A stretch of DNA of 64,000 nt, taken from positions 893,716-957,715 of the forward strand of contig BCIJ01000004.1 in the NCBI GenBank assembly GCA_001599935.1, written 5' to 3'. Shown here in pieces: positions 1-10,757 of the stretch; within the stretch, counting starts at the first letter, position 1, and each line of letters begins with the position of its first letter. The position numbers and the translations under genes were made by a program. The stretch comes from Holtermannia corniformis (taxonomy: Eukaryota; Basidiomycota; Tremellomycetes; Holtermanniales). Under the pieces are notes generated by a model. It did no database searches. It was not told where the DNA came from and saw only the letters and a program-made list of their open reading frames with translations.

Positions 1-1037
1 GCACCGATCGAGGACGCGATGGGCTCGGCTGGCTGCTCGCCAATGTGGGCTGGCACGATCGCCAGAGCGCACAGCGTGGCCAGCAGAGTCAGAGGCGGCG
101 TTGATCCATCCGGAAGATGGACCGGGACCGAGACGTCAATGACCTGGCTCACCGCGATCTCGTTCACAGACACGCGACGGAAGACAAGGCTCGATATTTG
201 ATTGGTGACCACGACGTGGTCGAGCTCGGAGACAGACATAGTTGTTATGACCTGATAGATCGTCAGTTAGCCCTGACATGGTAAGGACACGTGAGAACTC
301 ACGTCGACGAGGAGACGAATGATCTCTGGACGAACGTTGGCACCAGTGCGCCGCTGGGCACGAAGAAGCTTGAAGCCGACGTCCTGGACGTACTGAAGCG
401 ACAAGGGCCCATCGCCGGCCATGCCCGAGATAGCCGCGAGGTCGCCGTCGCCGACAGCACTGGGCAGATACAGAATGAGGCCCGAAGCTTTGGCCGAGTC
501 GGTCGGGTTCGTCCGCCAGAAGACGGTGTTGTTCTTGCCGATCTCGTCCAAGATCCAGGTGGAGAGCTCTGCCTCGCCGTTCCACATGTCTTTGCACGCA
601 AGGAAGCGGTTCGCGACCTGGATATTCTGGCGCTCGAGCACACCGGCAAGCTCGAGGATGCCGCCGTATGCAAAGATTGGCGAGTATTGGTGCAGTCCTG
701 CCACGTACGAGTTGTGGATGGCCAGCATGGTGCCGCTGGGTGTAATGTGCGTGGTCGGTGGGGGCTCGTTGACAAACTCGGGCGAGAAGGCAGCCTCGAG
801 ACGCGATCTGAGATCGCCGAGGACGGTCGAGTGGCGCGACAGAGTGACCGATTGACCGATAGCACCGAATGCATTGGCCTTGTTGCCTGGGCCTGCAAGG
901 CGGCCTAGGCGCTCGGTAGCCTCCTCGTATGCGTACTGGAAGATGGCGGCTCGGATCGTCGTCGGCAGCCTCAGCCACGAGGCTACACCAATCATCGGCA
1001 GCCCGGGCACGGAAGCCATTGTAGACGACATTGTCAT
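1..1037 (-). CDS. orphan protein, C-terminus off the left edge
   Basis: I do not recognise this protein. From an ATG at 1037 the frame runs open down to about 285, then a short intron (donor GTGAGT, acceptor TATCAG, about 240-290) joins it to a second open frame that leaves the window at base 1. The first ~70 residues are ordinary soluble sequence; the middle is rich in small residues and has motifs such as LRLPTTIRAAIFQYAYEE and KDMWNGEAELSTWILDEIGK. The second exon ends with a hydrophobic stretch (LTLLATLCALAIVP), possibly one membrane segment. A TATATAG sequence lies at 1213-1219 on the coding strand. The frame is open further upstream but without an ATG, so 1037 is the best start I can see. 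Confidence 0.5.
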
Positions 1038-1224
1038 GGTGGTGCATGTCGGATCGTCAACGGGCGGAGCGTTGGGGTCGCCACCCGGCGTTTGGCGATA
1101 ACGCCGACCGAATTGGGGCTCCAGTGTGGCGAGCTCGAGGCGGCAGTCGACAACTGCAGCTACGATACGTTGATCATCGGCACTGGTTGCCAGTTGAGCG
1201 CGAGATTGCACACTATATACATCT

Positions 1225-2212
1225 TTAATCCAAGTCGATCATGCGCATTGACCCATCATTCGACCGAAGCCGATGGCGAGTTGGCATGTCGAGGTGGGCA
1301 ACTCCCGCTGAGTGGATGCTGTCGTAGAGGTGCACGATCTCGAGGCTGCTCTAGGTCAGCCTGCGAGTGAGTCAACGAGGGGCAACTGACTTGAGCTGGG
1401 CCGGATGTGACGCGAATGATTCGAGGGGCACAGTGATCGGACTGCCGATGTCTTGTAGCAGGATGTCAACGAACGGGCACAACGACGGGGCCAAGCGACC
1501 GTGATAGCAACTGTAGAGCTCTGGCACTACAGCGCCCTGCAGCCACGAGAGCGGACCCATCAGGAGTTGAAATTGGGCCATAGCCACCGATTCCGCCTCG
1601 GCCTCATCCTCGTACTCGTATTGTCCGTTTTGGTGGAAGGCCGGGACGACTACCTTGGCGACCACAGCCAAGCTTTGCCCTTGCTCGTTGCTCAAGACAG
1701 CCCGGTAGGCGTCGGACAGACGGCCGCGACCGATGAAGGCGGCTAGATGTAGGTGCGTTGGCGGGTACGGCGAGGAGGCTGATGGTGCCGGTGCCGATGG
1801 CGATGGCGACGGTGTTTAGTCCATAGTTGATCTGGAAGCTCGATAAAGCGGCGTTGATGGCAACGGACACGCTCACATGACAGGCTGGCCGCTTTCGGAT
1901 CGTCATGTCAGCCATTCATGTTCAGGCGTCGTGCAGCAGCAGACCCACCTGATTCGACGGCTGCGTATAAGCACTGCTGTGCGGCTGATTGAAGACAGAG
2001 CCTGCATGCGCGGTCGAGCTCGCCGACGGCCCAGGTGTCGCGCCTTGTTGGCCACGACCGATCGTAATGCTTGCCTCGTTCTTGTTGAGATTGGGCGTGG
2101 GAGACTGTTGGGTCGTCTGGACTGATTGGCGGTGTGGGCCATGAGGCAGAGCCAACGACAACAGCGCCAGGATCGTCATGGAAGGTGCAGTTGGGCCTTG
2201 TCGGGACGGCAT
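1225..2212 (-). CDS. degenerate/truncated protein-kinase-like protein
   Basis: The middle and last exons look like a fungal protein kinase: glycine loop (IGRGRLSDAYRA), a lysine strand (VVAKVV), an acidic helix (EAEAESVAMAQF), a hinge-like segment (VDILLQDIGSPI), and after an intron with branch CTGAC near 1350 a catalytic-loop-like segment (HSAGVAHLDM) followed by MIDLD and an immediate stop at 1225. The HxD motif is HLD and the DFG equivalent is IDLD; nothing of the C-lobe follows. The N-terminal part (from an ATG at 2212, low-complexity, Ser/Pro-rich) is joined to the kinase part by introns whose exact borders I could not fix, so start and first exons are uncertain. It may be a pseudokinase, a small eukaryotic-like fungal kinase, or a decaying gene. 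Confidence 0.42.
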
Positions 2213-2546
2213 GGGAGGCGATGCCTCGATCACGTCGCTCACTTGCTAAGTCGTGGATGAGATTCGTCGAAACACGAGTGACTTGCTGTGGTTGGGTAGG
2301 ACGAGATGGCGATATTGGAAGCGCTGCATGTCGCGATGACCTACGGGGGAGAGTCGCGTCAGTGAGCCTGGGTGAGATTGCGCGTGCATCTACTCACAAT
2401 GCCTTCCCGGACATGTGCTGGACGCGGGTTACTGCCTTGCTACATCTCGAAGCCCGAGCCCGCAATGTACATATGAGATCCATCGTGCGGATCCAAAGAT
2501 ATTGGGTCCGACCTAGGACGACATGCTCAAGTGCATGTCATCATCA
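2213..2546. other. intergenic, nothing recognised
   Basis: This stretch lies between the probable start of the kinase-like gene and the stop codon of the HMCES-like gene, both on the minus strand. It should hold the promoter of the former and the 3' region of the latter. I see no convincing coding frame or repeat. Confidence 0.4.
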
Positions 2547-4054
2547 TCATCTCTTACGACTCGATCGCCTCGGCGACGGCGTATCCTCTGGTACATCCCT
2601 CTTAGGCTTGGGCATGAAACCCTGAATCGACGGCTGGCTCTATGGAGCATCAGCCCGCGCACTCGGCGAAAACGCAAAGACTTGCCTTGTCGCCTTTCTC
2701 CGGCTTGCGCTCAATCTTGGTCTTCTTGCCGCCTGTGCGCCCTTCGGCCTCGGCTTTGCGCTTGGTCGGATTCGGAGCGTTCGAATCGTCACCTAGCTCG
2801 GTCATCTCGTCTACTTTGGCGAAAGTCTCGGGCTTGACTCTGCTTGCTGATGTAGGCTTGGCTGGTCGTGGCTTGGCGGGCGATGCCTTGGCGAAAAACG
2901 CCTTGATGCCGTCTGATCGCTGCGCGACGGGCAGGATGAAGGAGGGCGAGTTGGTGCCGACTTTGCCGACTTCGGGCTGGACGGGGTAGCTGTGTCCGTC
3001 AGCGTCGTCGATGTAGCATCGCGGACAACGGACCAGTCTAGACCCGGAACACCCTTCAGCAACTCGCCCGTCCCTCCCTTGCCATCCTTCCATCCCAGCC
3101 CATCCTCATCGCCAAGCCATCGCTCGACGTCCTCCTGCGTCTTCAGCACACACGGCATCCGATCATGCAGCCACGCAATCGACGGGTGCGGCGTCGTCGT
3201 CAAGATTGTGAATGTCGATAATGGGAGCGGGTTGCCCGTTGGATACGCCTCGGGCTGTGAGCTGGTACCAGCTTCGACCTCGTCAGGCGTACTTTCGCGC
3301 GGCTTGAAACGTGATTCGACGGGAGAGAGGTATTTGACGGTATCGTAAAGACCTGCAAACAGCACGATTGGCGGTGCAGACGGTTCACTCGCGGTATTGT
3401 CGACGGACGAGTCTTGCAGGGGAAGGCGGGTAAAGTGGGCGACCTTTGTTGAACCTTTCTTTTGCCACTCGTAGTAGCTGCACGCTGAGCTGTGATCTGG
3501 AGCTGGCGATGGCGGCTTACCCTTGGGCAATGACCACGCATCGCTTGTGCGCCTTGAGGGGCTGCCACATCCCGCCGGCCCCAGGATCGCTACTAATGTC
3601 AGCTTGATCCGGGTGAACACCAGCACAAACATGATAGTCTCCGATCGGGCATTGATCGTGTTAAGAGGCCCCGTCGGAGGATGCTTGGTCCAGTGAGGGA
3701 TCAGCCCCCATTGCCTGTATCGTCAGCCAAGTCCACTTGAGGCCGAGGTTCCCACATTGTCTCAATGACCGCTTCTCCTTGCACATCGCGGTGGATGACG
3801 GGTGCACGGGAACGCGGTGCAATGTTGAAGCTGGCATCGTCAGCACCGTCCTACAGGCTCTGCTCTACCCACTTGACACGGTGATCTTGTTCACGGATCC
3901 ACCTGGCCCGCTGCTCGCCTCCTTGCGGGATGATGTTGGGATACCGATGCTGGAGGTTCAACCGGACGTCTTCCGCCTGATCCACCGCGTCAGCATGCAG
4001 TGCACAACCCACAGCAGCACTCACATCGAGCCCAAGAGCATACCTTCCACACAT
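2547..4054 (-). CDS. HMCES/SRAP-type abasic-site DNA-protein crosslinking protein
   Basis: SRAP-domain protein. In this family the N-terminal Cys2 (after Met removal) forms a covalent thiazolidine link with abasic sites in single-stranded DNA. The start at 4054 gives MCGRYAL, the exact family N-terminus. Downstream, across introns, come NIAPRS, WGLIPHW, NARSET (active-site Asn/Arg), GYYEWQ (active-site Glu), FAGLYD, TILTT and HDRMP (active-site His), in family order. The lysine-rich tail contains two PCNA-binding-like motifs, GIKAFF (within 2894-2922) and QPSIQGFM (2613-2639). The last intron (2640-2685) is GC-AG, and the 3' exon ends in a basic SSRKR tail and stop at 2547. Without that splice the frame would stop at 2650 and lose the second motif. 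Likely nuclear, acting at replication forks. Confidence 0.88.
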
Positions 4055-4206
4055 GACTGCTGTTCTACCCGCCCACACGATTGACAGCTGACTAGAGCAT
4101 CGACATCGTGGAGGTCTGTGCTTGGTTCCAAGACGCGACGATAGCAACGCCAACACGTCGTCCAGCTGCTTCAAGGCGAGCTGGAGCACTCGGAGAGTGT
4201 GCAAGG

Positions 4207-6412
4207 ATGCCAGGACGCGTAGGGAAGTCAGCTATACAAGTTGCAGCCGTGTCAGAGCTCGTTCTCGGCGTCGGCCAAAGCTACCTCATCTCTCGACCCA
4301 ACTCGACCCCTCGTTCGTATCTGCTTTGCTGCTGTTGCTGATGCTTTTTTGCTGATAGACAACAGGACAAGGCAAGATACTCGAAATCAAGTCAGAGGGC
4401 AAAGCATATGTCACCTTTGCTGGGCAAGACAAACGACTCGATGCGTGGGTCGAACAGAGTGATTTCTTGTCGTTGGTCACCGTGCAAGCCGAGGTGGGGG
4501 ACGAACCGGAGGCGGAGGCGGAGGTTGCAGCTATCAAGCCTGCCAAGAGGCGACGGCTGGTCGAGGTACGCTGTACATCCTCATAGCGGCCCGTGCTGAT
4601 CGACATAGGATCTCAAAAGCAAGCTGCGTGACAAGGAGGCGCCAGCTGCAAGTGCAACACCAGGCTCGTCGACAGAGATCCCATACTCTCAAGCCAGCAC
4701 TCCAGAGCGAGAGCACGCGTCCATGACGCTCGTGCGCAACTTTGAGGACGTCCGGTTCGGCGAGTATTTAATCAAGACGTGGTCAGTGTTCTGCCAGCTG
4801 CAGCCGCGTCTGAAGACTGAGCGGACCTTAGGTACTATTCGCCATATCCCATGCCTGCAGACGAATCGCACGCAGATCCACATCCCGCCGACACGCCAAC
4901 ACGACCGCGTCAACGCCAGCGAACCTCTGCGTCGCCTGTTGTCGCAGGCGTTGAACCCGGCCGATCTCACCCGTCACTTCCATCCACCTCGTCGTCCAAG
5001 AACCTGCGCAAGCCGACTGACATGTTTGCAAAGGGTGTCGAGGGTTCACGAGGGCGTCTGTGGGTGTGCGATGTGGGTTGCGCAAGCCACTTGGAGTGAA
5101 GGCTGAACATGCTAGTTATGCTTCAAGTACATCAAGACGCGAGCGGCCTGGGAATGGCACACGGCGAGTCGGTCGTATAACAACAACAGCCTGGGCTAAC
5201 GAACACAGTCACATTGCACGCAGATGCAGCCGCCAGGTCGCAAGGTCTATCAACGTGGCGCCTATACCATCTGGGAAGTCGACGGCGCCGAGGCTAGAGT
5301 AGGTCGATTGCCTGCTTGATTCGGGCGGTGTGGCTGAACGCGCAGCTGTACTGTCAAAACCTGAGCCTGTTTGGCAAGCTCTTCATCGATCACAAGGTGC
5401 GACGATGATTAGTTGCTGCCAAAGATCCTGATCACTAGCAGACCGTCTTTTTTTACGTCGACAACTTCAAATACTACGTCTTGTGTGAGGCTGCGACTTC
5501 GACGCGAGATCAAGTCATTGGGTTCTTCAGCAAGGTGCGTGATGCGTAGCCGAGCCCGATAGCGGGCTGATGAAGCTGCAGGAGAAGATCTCTTATGACG
5601 ACTACAACCTCGCGTGCATCATCGCTTTCCCGCCATACCAGAACAAAGGCTTTGGCAAGCTCTTGATGGAGTTCAGTGCGTCTCATCCACACTTACAAGC
5701 AGTGACTCACGGCGCAGGCTACTACCTCACACTCCACCCGTCCACCCGACCCGCTTCGCTCTCACCTGGGACACCCGAGCGGCCGCTGTCTGACCTCGGT
5801 CAGAAGAGCTACACCGCCTACTGGGTTGGCAAAGTGCTGCGACTTCTGAAACAGCTGCTCGAAGATGACGCGCAGGACGAGATCGTAGTGCGTCCCGAGC
5901 AGCGCGCAAGGCGGAGTGCGGCCAACGGCGATGGCTCTGCTGCATCTACAAGCACGTCAACGGTGACTGTCAATGGCGTATGTGAGTGCAGTCAAGTGAT
6001 ACGCGGCGCACCGCTGACGCCTACAGCGTTCCTCAAGACCAACGGTGCACTGACGCCGAGCCTCGCCGACATCGCCAAGGCGTGCCATCTCCGCCTTGAC
6101 GATACCTCCTCCACCTTTGACACCCTCGGTTTCCTCAATAACACACGCCCGGATACTACCCCAGTCGTCGTTCCGATCGTCAACGACGATGAGGACGATC
6201 AAGAGGCGCCCGTCGTGGAGGATCACAGTCGCTGGAATGGTTTGGAGGTGGTCATCACCCGCGAGATGGTGTGGCGTGCTTACGCAGATTGGCGCGTCAA
6301 GCCGATGGGGGTATTGGATGAGCAGTATGTCCTGCTATGAATGTACTTGACATTTGTCAGATATCTTGCGAACCCCGAACCCGAGGCAGACAGTCAAAGC
6401 GAGTCAGACTGA
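4207..6412 (+). CDS. MYST-family histone acetyltransferase (Sas2/Esa1-like)
   Basis: Acetylates histone lysines using acetyl-CoA, in the nucleus. An N-terminal chromo-barrel/Tudor-knot (KILEIKSEGKAYVTF, KRLDAWVEQSDFL) is followed by an Arg/Lys linker, the MYST opening (NFEDVRFGEYLIKTWYYSPYP), a C2HC finger (CDVCFKYIKTRAAWERHTVTC-like, split by an intron near 5100), the core with the catalytic-cysteine strand (NLACIIAFPPYQ) and acetyl-CoA loop (NKGFGKLL), then PGTPERPLSDLG and SYTAYW. The PERPLSDLG segment is more Sas2/KAT8-like than Esa1-like. Two extra stretches, about 70 residues between PYP and the finger and about 70 after the YW motif, are longer than usual. The start at 4207 (MPGRVGK) is the best fit. 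A final 36-base intron with donor GTATGT moves the stop from 6340 to 6412 and gives an acidic tail. Confidence 0.85.
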
Positions 6413-6842
6413 CCTCGAAACACGCTAGATTCGGGCCAAGCTGTGTATAACATTAGTGCAGAGTAGAGGGCTGTCAATCTTGTGTCTCCATAGCCACTTG
6501 TGCCATGATCAGCTGTTGCGCGGGCTGAACCCAAGAGAAGATCCCTTGTGCACGTGCGAACGATAGCAGAACATCGTCTGGAGGCTTATGCTGAAGAAGC
6601 GCATTCGAGGATTGGCCCCGGCGCCTGCTTCGCAACTTGTTGGGCGTTGCAATCATCTAGTCACCAATCGCCCGTCCTCTTTTGCGAGAGAATGCAGACT
6701 CGGGACGCGAGCTGGAGTCAGTAGTGCGATACAATAGCATGCACTGACATAGCGTCGTGTGTACAGATCAAGACAACAGATAAGCACGACCGAGCGCTGT
6801 CGTTGTTTCGCTTCGATGATCCTGAGTTCCGCCATGCAACCT
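6413..6842. other. convergent intergenic region, nothing recognised
   Basis: Space between the 3' end of the acetyltransferase and the 3' end of F1A. Open frames here are antisense shadows without family signals. No repeat or RNA gene was seen. Confidence 0.4.
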
Positions 6843-8268
6843 TCAGTCCGAGGTCTTGTCCTTATGATCTTGGTCGGGCTGCGTGGCTTTCGCCTTGACC
6901 AAAACTGGGCTCGTCGAAGACGACCCGAGTTGCGTCTTGTCATCGGACAAAGCGAACGCCGGGGTTCCCACAGCAGTATTCGACGCCGAGGAGGATGGCG
7001 CTTGCGATGACGCTGGTTTTGCGGTACCCAACAGAGTTCCCGGGGAGGACGCGGCGCGGACATCAGCAGATGCTGCACTAGACACGTGCACCTGGGTTGT
7101 TGACTTCTGCTTGGAGTCTGGAACGGACGGGGACGGTCTCAGAGTTCTGTTGGCTTCCGGAACATCCATGTGCAAGGGAGGGTCGACTTCAGAAGCAGGC
7201 GATGACGGAGCTGAAACGGGGGGCGGGGATGGGGTACGCATGCCCTTCGGGGGGCAAATGTCGGAGGAGAGGAATTGCGGCCGTCGAGCTGCCATGTAGG
7301 CAAGCTCGTCGGCGCTCGGAACGTAAGAGGACGAAGGGCTATCTAGCTCACACCATTTTGGGTGTCCGTCGCTGTTCAGCTCTAGCGCTCGTCAGCAAAC
7401 ACGAGGGAGTGCAAAAGAGCAGCATGAGGTGAGCGATGCATGTGACTTACCCACGCTCTCCGAGTCATCTTCAAGCTCTTCATCGTCGTACTCGTCAGAT
7501 AGGGCAACTTCGTAATCCCTATCCAGACCTGGCAGAACACCCCGGTAAGGGCGCTGTACTGGTGCAGGCCGCAGATCGGCTGCATTGCGGGGCTCAAAGT
7601 CCGGAGGGGAAGGTACCCACAACTCGCATCGAGTTCGCTGCCGATAGACGATCTGGTAGACGACGTGGACCAGCTTGTACTTGTTCGGTCAGTGCCGGGA
7701 AGCAGCAGGTCTAAGAGCTCACAGGACTGATCCACGGGAGGATGCGGACTTCGTCCGGGATGGTGCTAGGCCGCGGCGTGGTAGCGGCCAGCTGTGCGAA
7801 AACGGAGCGTGAGCATCTCGTGAGCTGCAGTCCAGCTTACCTCCTCCAATGTACCCCACGCCTCTTCCATAATGTCCGTCGCTAACCTCACCAGGTCATC
7901 ATACGGCCTTTGCGGCATGGACACCGCAGCGCCCTCGGGTACGACGTCGACGCCCATTCGTGCCGCTACTCTGACGGGAATCAAATCATAGCTGGGAATA
8001 CAAATCTCGACGAACCTGTGCAGAACCTTGACAGAGAGTGCAGAGATCTGACACCGAATTCAGCTACCGTCTTCGAGCAGAGCCCGGTGGCCAAGGCAAC
8101 TCGCCACTTTAGGATCTTGCGGGTCCTGTGCGTCCTCCACCCAGAGGTAGTCGGGCTTGCTCTCGAGTTCATGTCAGTCGAGCACACAGCTACTCTGTGC
8201 AGACATACCTCGATGTCCTTCTCAAACGCATCCGCATCGGCAAGAAAGATCTCCGGCAATTGATACAT
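6843..8268 (-). CDS. family F1 orphan protein, copy A (intact)
   Basis: Member of a protein family I do not recognise, present three times in this window. Starting at MYQLPEIF (8268), the exons give FEKDIE, then DYLWVEDAQ, RVAARMGVDVVPEG, RLATDIMEEAWGTLEE, PRPSTIPDEVRILPWIS, YRQRTRCELW, PVQRPYRGVLPG, an acidic stretch, ELNSDGHPKW and a Ser/Pro/Thr-rich tail ending at 6843. All six introns are short, with GT-AG borders and CTGAC-like branch sites, and sit at the same places as in copy C. There is no signal peptide or membrane segment, so it is probably soluble; the C-terminal third looks disordered. Conservation of the junctions and reading frame between copies argues that it is a real expressed gene. 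Function unknown. Confidence 0.72.
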
Positions 8269-8605
8269 TGTTGGTGGATCTCCACGCGCGAAGCGTTACA
8301 CGTTCTTAAATAATTTCTGACCGAGTACTGCGATTTTGTCTATGCCTGTTTCAGCTGGATACTGATTATCTCGATCATGCCTGAATTTGCCGAGATCTCG
8401 AGTTCCTTATGGTGGCGTGGAAATGACCGATAGGAGTATAACGCCACCAAGTCTGAAGCATACGCCCTGACTGCGTGCGCGACGCGCAATGATTGCGGCT
8501 GATGGACTTGGAGACACCTGATACCCTTCCCAAAGTCTATCTTGAATCACGCAACAACATTCGAGGACTGAAGGAGATGGCCGGAGAGCGTCTTGATCGA
8601 ATGGA
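8269..8605. other. intergenic between F1A and F1B
   Basis: Upstream region of F1A and downstream region of F1B, both on the minus strand. I see no further gene. The arrangement (head to tail, about 340 bases apart) is what tandem duplication would leave. Confidence 0.4.
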
Positions 8606-9479
8606 TCAAACAAAGTGACGATTGACGGTGGGCGTGGTCGGCTCAGGAGACGATTCAAGCGGTGGGGTGGGACTGCGGTGGGAGTATATGTTGGAAGAAT
8701 GGACGGCAGGACGCAGTGATGCCAAATAGTTCAAAACTTCCTCGGAGGGAACGTACGAGGCTGACGGCCCGTCCATCTCGACGTACTTCGGGTAGCCATC
8801 GCTGTTCAGCTCTATGACCAGTCAGCGACGTGGGATAGCTAGACGAAGCAGCAACGCGACTTTCGTCTGCGTTCGCTACTCACCGACGCTTTCCGAGTGC
8901 CGCTCTTCAAACTCGTCGAATTCAGCCTCTGCCTCATCCATGACCTCCTCGTAGTCTTTCTCGAGATCAGCAAGTATGCCCCGGTACGGACGTTGAACCG
9001 GCAGAGGTCGAGGATCGTCTTCACTGCGACGCCTCAGATCAGAAGGCCTCGAACTCCACATTTCGCAGCCGGTGCGCTGCGAGTAGACCAGTTCATTTAT
9101 GGATTCCACCAATATGTACTGGTACAAGTCAGCGTCAACGACTGTGTACCTTCAATGCACTGACGCGGTTAATCCACCAAAGGATTTACGTTTCGTCCGA
9201 GATATGGCTCGGGCGAGGGCTTGTTGCAACAAGCTACCCCCATTATGTCCGTTGCGAGTTGAAACATGTTGTCATACCGCATGATGGGGATCGGGTAAGG
9301 TGAGCCTTCGGGGACAACCGGCACCCCCATACGCGCCGCAGTACTAGAGGAGCTCGTCACACGGTCTCATGTAAAATGGACAACTGACCGGTGTAGAGCT
9401 CGATTCGACAGCCCTGCAATCTCATCTCAAAGTCGGCTAGCGTGCATTCGCGAATCGAGGTACTCACGAGCATCGGAAT

Positions 9480-9488
9480 GTGAGCATC
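9480..9488. repeat. left 9-bp target-site duplication
   Basis: GTGAGCATC, identical to 9929-9937 and directly abutting the element. A 9-base duplication is typical of Mutator-like (MULE) elements, among others. In the sense strand of F1B the duplicated bases are GATGCTCAC, the DAH codons of the interrupted exon. Confidence 0.82.
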
Positions 9489-9928
9489 GATCCAGGGCTT
9501 CCGTACGTACGGATCCGTATTCCGTATATACGGATCCGTATATAATCTCGAAGAGCCTACGGAATACGGATCTTTATACGGATCCGTACAGTACGGATAT
9601 ACGGATCTGTGCTCTGGGTCGATCACGTGACTCCAAGTGGCAGCTGCGCAAGTGCTTGCAACAGCCATATTCAGCCTGTGCTGCAACTGGCGGCAGTGTA
9701 CGGCGTTCGAATTGATGCATTCGAAGATTCTGCAGCCACTCAAGCCGGTGCAAGCTGGCAGTCGGGCGCTCACGGAATCCGTATATCTGTATATCCGTAC
9801 AAATCCGTATCATGCCTCCAGACCGTGGCATCCGTATATACGGATCCATACGTGTACGGATTTCGTCATGTACGGATCCGTATTAGAGTTAAGTAGTCAG
9901 AGATCCGTACTACGGAAGCCCTGGCTCA
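9489..9928. mobile_element. MITE-like element with ~27-bp terminal inverted repeats
   Basis: The left end (GATCCAGGGCTTCCGTACGT...) and the reverse complement of the right end (TGAGCCAGGGCTTCCGTAGT...) match over about 27 bases with one or two mismatches and a one-base gap. The interior is full of ATCCGTA/TACGGAT repeats in both orientations, including several perfect TACGGATCCGTA palindromes, clustered within about 110 bases of each end, around a more ordinary core (9610-9780). No transposase frame is visible, so it is non-autonomous. It sits in a coding exon of F1B. Confidence 0.8.
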
Positions 9929-9937
9929 GTGAGCATC
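9929..9937. repeat. right 9-bp target-site duplication
   Basis: GTGAGCATC, the right-hand partner of 9480-9488. Removing the element and one copy rejoins the F1B exon without a frameshift at this site. Confidence 0.82.
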
Positions 9938-10268
9938 CTCCGGATCTTCGATCCAGAGGTGTTCCGAGTTGTTCTGCAGGCCTCAACCTCAGCACTACAT
10001 AAGGGTAAGCGACAAGACATACCAGTACATTCCGCTCAAACTCACCGGCGTAACGCTGAATCTCATCGGAAAAGAGGAACATGACTGCTTGGCTGCCCAG
10101 TGCGTCTATATGCAATACAGTCAGACAAAGCAACACGCAGGATGGCGAGGGGAAGCGACAAGAGGGGAAGGGTGCGTCGCTGATGATTACACACCAACGG
10201 TCACATGAAGCTATGATTGCCCGGCGTTTCGGCATCCTTCTACATGGTGGCCCAACACGGGGGTTGAG

Positions 10269-10687
10269 TTAGGGTGCTGTTGAGACGCGAAGCTTGTTTC
10301 GCAACAAAATCCACAGACGGCTTGCCAACCCAGGTCTGAAGACCACAGTTGGAACCTGACTCTGCAAGCTCGTAAGATGGTCGGACATCTGACTTACTCA
10401 TCAGCTTTGAGTATCGGCCGGTTCTGCCACGCATGGGCATTTGCAGCGTCCTCGCGACGTGACACTGCATCCTCGATATCGTTCCATTGCTTGCTCCAGA
10501 CCATACAAGGGCTGTCAAGAATCCTTGGTACGCGCTTCTGGACGACCCTCGAAGGATGTGAGCGTAACGCCAACCGTTTGACGGTGTAAACTGTACAGAC
10601 ATCGCAAGCGCACAGCGTCCCGGCAAAGTGCCACTTTAGCGTAAACGTGATCCGCGGTTGTGCAACTTTTCCTGAAATGTTGTCCAC
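10269..10687 (-). CDS. small basic hypothetical protein
   Basis: A possible short gene divergent from ADE5,7. An ATG at 10687 opens a frame of about 98 codons with a basic run (VKRLALRSHPSRVVQKRVPR) followed by an aromatic helix-like segment (VWSKQWNDIEDAVSRRED). A consensus donor (GTAAGT) after KADE and an acceptor at TTCAG lead to a second exon (GLASRLWILLRNKLRV) with a stop at 10269. The basic, cysteine-containing N-terminus could be a mitochondrial presequence, but I recognise no family. The start lies only 70 bases from the ADE5,7 start, so the two would share a very short promoter. Confidence 0.35.
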
Positions 10688-10757
10688 TTTTGTACTTTCT
10701 CGACGTTTATCCTTGCCGTCCTCTTGTCCATCTCGGTAGCCAGCAACGTCCTTACGA

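Larger units (their letters stand above)
8606..10082 (-). pseudogene. family F1 orphan, copy B, broken by a transposon and an in-frame stop
   Basis: Paralog of F1A. The first exon starts MFLFSDEIQ at 10082, a 49-base intron follows, and exon 2 reads EHLWIEDPEDAH before being cut by a 440-bp inverted-repeat element (9489-9928). Beyond it the family resumes: RMGVPVVPEG, LATDIMG, ISDET, WWIN, YSQRTGCEMW, PVQRPYRGILAD, ELNSDGYPKY and a tail ending at 8606. Two more lesions are visible: the helix after LATDIM and its following intron are mostly missing compared with F1A, and a TAA sits where F1A has an Arg codon (after ISDET, near 9190). The 3' exons are well preserved, so inactivation is probably recent. 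An alternative, truncated product from downstream exons cannot be excluded. Confidence 0.68.

Noticed and set aside
136..1047. A 303-codon minus-strand frame overlapping the first gene.
   Set aside because: Its sequence is Arg/His/Pro-rich as expected of an antisense or shifted shadow; the other frame on the same strand has better composition and splices to a second open exon.
9500..9900. CRISPR-like palindromic repeats.
   Set aside because: The repeats have no regular spacers, occur in both orientations and fall inside an element with inverted ends and a target duplication; the host is eukaryotic.
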